The notes beneath the pieces were generated by a model. It was not told the origin of the DNA, ran no database searches, and was given only the letters and a program-made list of their open reading frames with translations. Of a stretch of 64,000 bases of DNA, positions 58,146 through 64,000 are shown piece after piece (within the stretch, counting starts at the first letter, position 1; every line of letters begins with the position of its first letter). The translations under genes and the position numbers were made by a program. The stretch spans positions 32,586 to 96,585 of the forward strand of contig NZ_BIMB01000025.1 of assembly GCF_004000865.1 (NCBI RefSeq), given 5' to 3'. The stretch is from Paenibacillus elgii NBRC 100335. GTDB lineage: Bacteria > Bacillota > Bacilli > Paenibacillales > NBRC-103111.

Positions 58146-59970
58146 CCGAATCTCCCCTCTCCATCGTAATGACAGGCAGCTTGACGGTTACACGGGTGCC
58201 TTGCCCGTATACGCTTTCCAGCGTAACGCCGTAGGCCATTCCGTATTTTAAGCGAATTTGCCGGTTCAGGTTGCGCAGCGCGAAGCTGGACGATTCCCCC
58301 GGACCGTTCCCGCTAAGCATGCTTTGCAGCTTGTCCAGAGCGGCAGGCTCGATACCGATGCCGTCGTCCTCCACATACAGGAACAAGGCATGCGATTGCG
58401 TTACGGCGGAGATCGTCAGTTGACCTCCTCCCTTGCGCCGTTCGAGCCCGTGGTAAACGGTATTTTCCACAATGGGCTGCAGCAGCAGCTTTGGCACCTG
58501 GCAGGCGTACAGCTCCTCGGGAATATCCAGTTCAAAGGTAATAGCGCCCTTATACCGGATATTGAGGATCGTCAAGTAGTTGATCACGAGCTGCACGGCT
58601 TCCTTCAACGCCACGACCTCTTTGCCCGAGCTCAGGCTGATTCTGAAAAATTTGGACAGCGCGGCAACCATCTGCGAGATCTCGTCCACCTTTTTGATCC
58701 TGGCGATACTGTAGATCGAATCGAGCGTGTTGTATAAAAAATGCGGGTTGATCTGTGCCTGCAGCAGCTTGATTTCCGCTTCCTGATTCAAAATTTTTTC
58801 GTTCTCCAAATCCCGGATCAAGACGTTCAGCTCGTCCACCATATCGTTGAACCCTTGATACACCCGCTTGTATTCGTCCCCGCGGTTATCCTTGATCTTG
58901 AAATCAAGTCTGCGGTTCTCGATTTTTTGCATCGCCAAGACCAATTTCTCTAGAGGCTTGTAAAAGAAACGGGACAGCAGCAGCGTAATGCCGAAGATCA
59001 AAATTCCGGTCACCGAGATGACGATCAGCATAAATTTTTGCATTTCATTGACTTTCCCCAAAATCTCCGAAGCCGGAATCACGACCACATAGCTCCAATT
59101 CGTGTAGTCCGAAACGGAATAAACGGCAAACTTCTCCTCGCCCTGCACGGTGATAAAGAAGCTGCCGCTCTTGCTTTTCATGTTTTGGATCGTGTCGTTC
59201 ATTTTGGTATAATCCGAGGTCCTGCTGCCGACGAGCCGGTTGTCCGGACACGCCACAACCGTGGAGCTTTGGTCAAGCACCACGAACTCGCCGGGGATGC
59301 CGCGCTGAATTTTTTTATAATAATCGCTAATAAAGCTCTCGTTGACATTCGCCGCCAATACCGCGATATCGTGGCCGTCCTCGTCGCTCAACGCCGTCGT
59401 GAACGAGATCTGCTTCGCGGTTTCGAGCCGCGTTTCGATGCCGTTCAACGAATCGTAATTGACCGGAGCGGATACGAACCAACGGTCCTTCCATTGCCCG
59501 CTCTTCGCTTGCTGCACAAAATCGACATGGTCCACGTTGACGTCCTCGTAATAGGTCGACTTGGAGTCCATGATCGTGTTTTGCTTCACCAAATACAAGT
59601 AGAACGAGTCGATGCCCTCCAATATATTCATCACTTTAATCCGTGTAATGAAAAAGCTCAGCAGATCCATGATGCCATTGTATTTTTCGTGTTTCTCTTC
59701 CGGCTTCAGCGGTTCTCCGCGCTTGGCGATGGCGATCAGCCGGTTTTCGGTCAGCAGCATCTTGCTCATGCCCGCCACGTTTTCCAGCGCGGAATCGATA
59801 TTGGTCACGGCAAATTCGATGCTGCTGATGACGACCTTGGAGGTCTGATCCGTGATGGCCTGCTCCGACCATTTGAACAGAATCGTGCTGACCAGAATCA
59901 TGGGAATGAGAATGACGATAAACATGATCACGAACATTTTCAAGCGAAAGCTCATATTTCGAAGGGCCAT
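58120..59970 (-). CDS. YesM-type sensor histidine kinase
   Basis: 616 residues. Two membrane spans (about 10-32 and 290-312) enclose a large extracellular dCache-like sensor region. HAMP (about 315-365) follows, then a His_kinase domain with INPHFLYNTLDSIYSIARI containing the phosphorylated His, and an ATPase domain with PIVENTVYHGLE, DDGIGIE and GYGVTL-like GMAYGVTLESVYGQGTRV. It senses a sugar, or a sugar bound to the binding protein, outside the cell. It lies 62 bp after the permease gene. Confidence 0.93.
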   Translation of the reverse strand: MALRNMSFRLKMFVIMFIVILIPMILVSTILFKWSEQAITDQTSKVVISSIEFAVTNIDSALENVAGMSKMLLTENRLIAIAKRGEPLKPEEKHEKYNGIMDLLSFFITRIKVMNILEGIDSFYLYLVKQNTIMDSKSTYYEDVNVDHVDFVQQAKSGQWKDRWFVSAPVNYDSLNGIETRLETAKQISFTTALSDEDGHDIAVLAANVNESFISDYYKKIQRGIPGEFVVLDQSSTVVACPDNRLVGSRTSDYTKMNDTIQNMKSKSGSFFITVQGEEKFAVYSVSDYTNWSYVVVIPASEILGKVNEMQKFMLIVISVTGILIFGITLLLSRFFYKPLEKLVLAMQKIENRRLDFKIKDNRGDEYKRVYQGFNDMVDELNVLIRDLENEKILNQEAEIKLLQAQINPHFLYNTLDSIYSIARIKKVDEISQMVAALSKFFRISLSSGKEVVALKEAVQLVINYLTILNIRYKGAITFELDIPEELYACQVPKLLLQPIVENTVYHGLERRKGGGQLTISAVTQSHALFLYVEDDGIGIEPAALDKLQSMLSGNGPGESSSFALRNLNRQIRLKYGMAYGVTLESVYGQGTRVTVKLPVITMERGDSDVPYDRSR

Positions 59971-60032
59971 GGTGTCTTCGTCCTTTATTCATCGTTCGTA
60001 TCCACATTATACCGTGGTCATCCCGTTTGCGC

Positions 60033-61037
60033 TTACCCCTTTTTCTTCATGTATTGAATCGAGGCAATAAGTACGGCGACCAAAATCAGCAGCCCGCGCA
60101 CGATATACTGCACATATTCGTTCACGTTGAGCAGCGTCATGGCGTTGATCAGCACCCCGAGGAAAATGAGCCCGATAAACGTTCCCCGCACTTTCCCGAT
60201 CCCGCCCATCAAGCTGGTACCGCCGATAATGACGGAGGAAATCGCCATCATTTCCCAACCTTTCCCGAAGGAAAAAGACCCGGACATGACTTGGGAGGAG
60301 ACGAGGACGCCGCTGAGCGCCGAACATAGCTGCACCACGACCATGCAAATGATTTTCACCCGCAACACATGAATCCCCGACAGCCTTGCCGATTCCGGAT
60401 TACCGCCTACGGCGTAGACCGAGCGTCCGAATTTCGTATAGTTCATCACGGTATACACGACGGCGAAGACGAGCAGCAGCAGGATGGCCGGAATCGGAAC
60501 GGACAAAAATTCGCCCGAGCCCAGCTCGTTGTACCACGATGGCAGCGTCGTCACGGGGAAGCCTTTGGAGACGACCGCCGCCAGCCCGTAAATGACGTTC
60601 AACATCGCAAGCGTGACGATAAAGGAAGGCATTTTATACCTGGTCATAATCCATCCGTTGAACAGCCCGATCAGCCCCGCTACGACAAAAGACAGCACGA
60701 TGCCGACAACGACCGCCTGCTCCATCGGCATCATTCCCGAGCTGCTGAGCCACCCCGTCGTAAGACCGATGATGACCCCCGTCAAGGCGACGGTCGAACC
60801 GATGGACAAGTCGATCTCCCCGGCTATAATGACCATCGTCATTCCAAAAGCGATACAGCCCTGCAGCGCGATGTTGCGCAAAATGTTCAGTAGGTTCTCC
60901 GACGTCAGAAAACCGGGGGATGCGAAGGCCATGGCAATCACGATCACAAGCAAAATAAGTTCCAGCACATATTTGTTCAAGCTTTTACGGATGTCGATAC
61001 GGGAACCTTTGTTTAATTCCAGCGTTGTCGATTTCAT
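60033..61037 (-). CDS. Sugar ABC transporter permease (ribose type)
   Basis: 334 residues from the ATG at 61037, overlapping the ATPase stop as ATGA. It has about nine membrane spans, and the family blocks AGEIDLSIGSTVALTGVI, NGWIMTRYKMPSFIVTLAML and AVGGNPESARLSGI are typical of RbsC/XylH/MglC permeases. The C-terminus is short and basic (MKKKG). It forms the channel of the transporter with the ATPase at 61034 and the binding protein at 62614. Confidence 0.94.
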   Translation of the reverse strand: MKSTTLELNKGSRIDIRKSLNKYVLELILLVIVIAMAFASPGFLTSENLLNILRNIALQGCIAFGMTMVIIAGEIDLSIGSTVALTGVIIGLTTGWLSSSGMMPMEQAVVVGIVLSFVVAGLIGLFNGWIMTRYKMPSFIVTLAMLNVIYGLAAVVSKGFPVTTLPSWYNELGSGEFLSVPIPAILLLLVFAVVYTVMNYTKFGRSVYAVGGNPESARLSGIHVLRVKIICMVVVQLCSALSGVLVSSQVMSGSFSFGKGWEMMAISSVIIGGTSLMGGIGKVRGTFIGLIFLGVLINAMTLLNVNEYVQYIVRGLLILVAVLIASIQYMKKKG

Positions 61038-62521
61038 GCGGTTTCTCCTCCCATACTTAACGCGTACAGCTCGTCGATCTTCAATTCCTCGGGGACGTAT
61101 TCCCCTTCGATGCGCCCGTCCCGCAGAATCAAAATCCGATGGCACACCTCAAGCAGCTCCTCCAGCTCGGACGACACCATAATGCTCGATATGCCCTTGC
61201 GCGACTGCTGCCAGATGACCTGAAAAATTTGCTGCTTGGCGTTCACGTCGATCCCGCGCGTCGGCTCGTCGAAAAACATGATCTTCGGGTCCGTATTCAG
61301 CCAGTTGCCGACCACGACCTTCTGCTGGTTGCCGCCGGACAACGAAGACACCGGATGCTCGACGTCGGCCGCTTTGATCTGCAGCTCTTCCATCTGACGG
61401 CGCACGAATTCGGCCTCCGTTTTCTTGCGGATCATCGGGCCCTTCGCGATCCGGTCAAGGCTCGCCACACATAGATTGTCGCGGATCGAAGCGAGCTGAA
61501 TCAGCCCCTCGTGCTTTCGATCCTCCGGCGTTAGGGCCAAGCCGGCTTTTTTCATCTTTGCGGGAGTCGGCGAATCGATCCGCTGCCCGCAGCAATAAAT
61601 TTCGCCGCTGTCGAGTGGGTCGGCGCCGAAGATCGATTTTAGCAGCTCGGTGCGCCCGGAGCCCAGCATGCCGGCGATGCCGAGAATTTCTCCTTTTTTC
61701 AGCTGGAAGGAGATATCGCGGAATTTGTTTTTTCGCGTCAGCCCTCGGACCTCCAGCACCACCTCGTCGGTCACGCGCAGGTCATCCGGACGCGTCCGGA
61801 TCTCCACATCGCCGAACATCATATGAATCAGCTCTTTCCGGGTGAGACCGGCCATCGGAGCCGTGCCGATAAAATGCCCTTCGCGCAGAACGGTGCACGT
61901 ATCCGCAATCTCCCACAGCTCATGGAGCCGGTGCGAGACGTAAATGATGATGACGTCTTTTTTCTTCAGCTCGCGGATCATGTTAAACAACGAATCAATC
62001 TCGTTTTTGGCCAAGGCCGAGGTCGGCTCGTCCAGTTGAAGCACCTTTGGCTTGAACGTCAGCGCCTTCACAATCTCGATCATTTGCGCCTGACCGACGC
62101 TCAAATTCGCCACCAGCTCGTCCGCAGCGATATCGATGTTGTATTCGTTCAGCAGCTCTCGGGTCATTGCGTAAGCTTTCTTCCAATCGATAAACGGACC
62201 TTTCATCGGCAGGCGGCCCAAGAAAATATTTTCCGCTACCGTCATGCCGGGGACGAGACTTAGCTCCTGGTATACGGTGGCGACGCCTTGGGCGAAGGCG
62301 TCACCGGGATCTTTAAAGCGCAGCGCGGTTCCGTCCAGCACGACTTCTCCTTGTGTCGGCTGGACGGCGCCGGAAAAAATTTTGAGCAAGGTCGACTTGC
62401 CAGACCCGTTCTTGCCGAGCAGCGCGTGCACCTTGCCGCTCTCAAACGACACCGTCACCTGATCCAAGGCGACCGTGCCGGGGTAATGCTTCGTAATGCT
62501 GCGGGTTTCCAATACGCTCAT
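61034..62521 (-). CDS. Sugar ABC transporter ATP-binding protein with two ATPase domains
   Basis: 495 residues from the ATG at 62521 (GAGGGAAAG upstream). The first domain has Walker A LLGKNGSGKST, signature LSVGQAQMIEI and LQLDEPTSAL. The second has GMLGSGRTELLKS, LSGGNQQKVVVGNWL and FFDEPTRGIDV. This double-ATPase layout (RbsA/MglA/XylG class) serves ribose-, galactose- and xylose-type uptake. The second Walker A lacks the usual lysine, which is normal for the class. Confidence 0.95.
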   Translation of the reverse strand: MSVLETRSITKHYPGTVALDQVTVSFESGKVHALLGKNGSGKSTLLKIFSGAVQPTQGEVVLDGTALRFKDPGDAFAQGVATVYQELSLVPGMTVAENIFLGRLPMKGPFIDWKKAYAMTRELLNEYNIDIAADELVANLSVGQAQMIEIVKALTFKPKVLQLDEPTSALAKNEIDSLFNMIRELKKKDVIIIYVSHRLHELWEIADTCTVLREGHFIGTAPMAGLTRKELIHMMFGDVEIRTRPDDLRVTDEVVLEVRGLTRKNKFRDISFQLKKGEILGIAGMLGSGRTELLKSIFGADPLDSGEIYCCGQRIDSPTPAKMKKAGLALTPEDRKHEGLIQLASIRDNLCVASLDRIAKGPMIRKKTEAEFVRRQMEELQIKAADVEHPVSSLSGGNQQKVVVGNWLNTDPKIMFFDEPTRGIDVNAKQQIFQVIWQQSRKGISSIMVSSELEELLEVCHRILILRDGRIEGEYVPEELKIDELYALSMGGETA

Positions 62522-62613
62522 ATGCTTTCCCTCGCAATCTCCTTTGGGGCTTCTATAGGCCTTCGGGGCCGCCACAGCAGCCCCTCCGTCTTCCGATGCG
62601 GTGAATAGTCATA

Positions 62614-63672
62614 TCACTTGCTCTTGCTCATTTTGGCATTCAAATCCGCTTCGAACTTAGCGAGGCCTTCGGGATTGGATCGGCTCAGCAAAATCCCGTC
62701 GACGCTCGTCGTCTTCCCTTTGTTCGCGCTTACATCTTCGCCCTTCAAGCCCTTGATCAGCAGCTCCATCGCTTTATATCCCATGCTGTACGGATCTTGA
62801 CCCGCAATCGCCTGCAAAATATTGTCTTTCTCCTTCAACATCGCGATCAACTGATAGCTCGCATCGGTGCCGAACACATACACCTTGCCCGATTTGCCCG
62901 CATTCTTCACCGCCATCGCCGCTCCGATCGTGCCGCCCTCGTTAGCCGCCCAGATGACGTTCACGTCCGGGTGAGCCGTCAAAATATCGCCGACGACGGA
63001 GACGGCCTTATCCTGCAGCCATGCGTCTTGATCGGCCACGACCTGCACATCGGGGTTTACTTTTTTCACTTCTTCCAAAAAGCCGTTGACCCGGTCGGTG
63101 CTTTGCTGCGGGAGCTGCGACTTGTATTGCAGCACGGCTATTTTCGCTTTGCCTCCCAGCTTTTCCTGGATGAAGCGGACCGCTTCTTTCCCGGTCACTT
63201 GGCCGATATTTTTATTGTCCGACGTATAGCCGCCGACGATGAACGGCGCGTTGGCCAAGGAAATGTTCGTGACGGAAACCTTCACGCCCTTGTCGTCGGC
63301 CCGTTTCAGCGCGGCCACCGAAGAATCCTGATTGAGCGGCGCGATGGCGATCCCGTCCAGCTTTTGCCCGATATACGTGTTGATCAGCTCGGTCTCTTTT
63401 CCCTGATCGTTCCCGGTATTTCCCGTGAAAATTTTGACGCCGGCCGCATTCGCCGCATCCTGATAGCCAAGCGACAGCAATTTCATGAACTGGTCTTCCT
63501 GAAAGACAACGCCGGCGACCACGAGATTCGCTTTTTTCTCTTCTTTTTGGGCCGCGGTTTTCTCTTCTTTTTTCCCGGAATCGCTCGCCGCCGGCGTCTG
63601 CCCGCAAGCCGCTAACGAGAGAGCCAACGTAAGCAATGCCATGGAAACCAAGCCTTTTTTCAATCTTTTCAC
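62614..63672 (-). CDS. Sugar ABC transporter substrate-binding lipoprotein (ribose type)
   Basis: 352 residues from a GTG at 63672, eight bases after AGGGG; a GTG three codons earlier is possible. The lipobox is LSLAACG (Cys23), followed by a Lys/Glu-rich linker and a Peripla_BP_4 domain (about 50-340): VVAGVVFQEDQFMKLLSLGY, DGIAIAPLNQDSSVAALKRA, VIWAANEGGTIGAAMAV and VYVFGTDASYQL. It captures the sugar and is the first gene of the operon. The sugar is unknown. Confidence 0.93.
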   Translation of the reverse strand: MKRLKKGLVSMALLTLALSLAACGQTPAASDSGKKEEKTAAQKEEKKANLVVAGVVFQEDQFMKLLSLGYQDAANAAGVKIFTGNTGNDQGKETELINTYIGQKLDGIAIAPLNQDSSVAALKRADDKGVKVSVTNISLANAPFIVGGYTSDNKNIGQVTGKEAVRFIQEKLGGKAKIAVLQYKSQLPQQSTDRVNGFLEEVKKVNPDVQVVADQDAWLQDKAVSVVGDILTAHPDVNVIWAANEGGTIGAAMAVKNAGKSGKVYVFGTDASYQLIAMLKEKDNILQAIAGQDPYSMGYKAMELLIKGLKGEDVSANKGKTTSVDGILLSRSNPEGLAKFEADLNAKMSKSK

Positions 63673-64000
63673 ATTCAGCACCCCTGACTTTAGTGTGGAT
63701 TTGTTCCTGCGGAGATGCGTTCCGTAGGACCGAAACCGGCTTTTTCAAGGCCAACCGGCTTCTGTTTTTATTCTAAAATGGACGAAGAAAGCCAACAACA
63801 AGACTGTTTTTTTATTTGTTGTATTATTTTTGTTTCTTTGGCGATTCGCCCTTCGGCATGGTGACCAAATGCGCAGATGGGCGAAGGGAGGATTCTAGTG
63901 TAAGATAGCCCGTTTTCATTACTTATCCCTCCACCACGCGTACATTTTGTAAAATTTTGTGCGTTATCAAAATGATTTATCATAAAAAACCCCGGAAGAG
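63673..64000. other. Upstream region of the sugar transporter operon
   Basis: 328 bp, AT-rich in the middle (AAAATAATACAACAAATAAAAAAAC on the minus strand, within 63800-63830), which should hold the operon promoter. A GGCGAATCGCC palindrome lies near 63839-63849. The last bases, CCGGGGTTTTTTATG on the minus strand, look like the end of a terminator of a gene beyond the window. I see no convincing gene. Confidence 0.5.

Noticed and set aside
63768..63983. 71-codon minus-strand frame before the sugar-binding protein gene
   Set aside because: Poor ribosome site and composition unlike the neighbouring genes. It lies in the probable promoter region.
1..64000. tRNA, rRNA, CRISPR arrays, insertion sequences and prophage genes
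   Set aside because: Looked for on both strands by eye and not found. No repeat-spacer pattern, transposase or integrase motifs, or cloverleaf sequences were recognised.

Overview
The window looks like chromosomal DNA of a GC-rich (mid-50s percent by eye), spore-forming Firmicute of the Paenibacillaceae (Paenibacillus/Cohnella-like). Support: strong GGAGG ribosome sites, frequent GTG/TTG starts, an H-type small acid-soluble spore protein gene with a sigma-G-like promoter, YesM/YesN two-component regulators, a LutABC lactate system and many lipoprotein substrate-binding proteins. No rRNA, tRNA, CRISPR array, transposase or prophage was seen. All functions are read from motifs and gene order; no database search was possible.

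Layout, left to right. 1-0.5 kb: start of a secreted RCC1-repeat protein that runs off the left edge. 0.8-3.5 kb: RpiR/MurR regulator, nagB and nagA, for amino-sugar phosphate catabolism. 3.6-4.2 kb: a possible PilZ-like protein. 4.4-9.3 kb: an IclR-led operon of two SDR dehydrogenases, an FAH-family hydrolase and a two-subunit UxaA-type dehydratase, which reads as a non-phosphorylating sugar-acid pathway. 9.5-11.2 kb: an ABC exporter, followed by a 263-bp highly self-complementary element of unknown identity. 11.7-18.5 kb: a secreted beta-helix protein, two paralogous orphan solute-binding lipoproteins flanking a beta-propeller-like lipoprotein, and a DedA protein. 18.6-26.4 kb: a complete 5-oxoproline module (pyroglutamyl peptidase, IclR regulator, DUF969/DUF979 permeases, PxpABC and a dedicated biotin carboxylase with its carrier protein).

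26.6-34.5 kb: an acetyltransferase, an SgrR-like regulator, a cysteine-rich protein, an ArsR repressor, an ADP-ribosylglycohydrolase, an AraC regulator and a SulP anion transporter. An 18-bp motif is shared by the cysteine-rich protein/ArsR control region and the SulP promoter. 34.5-39 kb: sspH, lutABC and its GntR regulator. 39-42 kb: an alpha/beta hydrolase, a YunC-like protein, an unannotated type I toxin-antitoxin locus and an AT-rich stretch with a gene remnant. 42-45 kb: a PAS-GGDEF-EAL protein and small conserved proteins. 45-49.3 kb: the EfeUOB iron-uptake operon behind a Fur-box-like site. 49.4-53.5 kb: a MarR-controlled heterodimeric ABC exporter, one half carrying a frameshift. 53.6-56.5 kb: ACT-domain malic enzyme, acetyltransferase and CcdC-like protein. 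56.5-63.7 kb: a ribose-type sugar ABC transporter in an operon with YesM/YesN.

The most distinctive signals are the structured element at 11.3-11.55 kb, the ArsR-linked shared motif, the biotin-enzyme-containing 5-oxoproline operon, the sugar-acid operon and the type I toxin-antitoxin locus.
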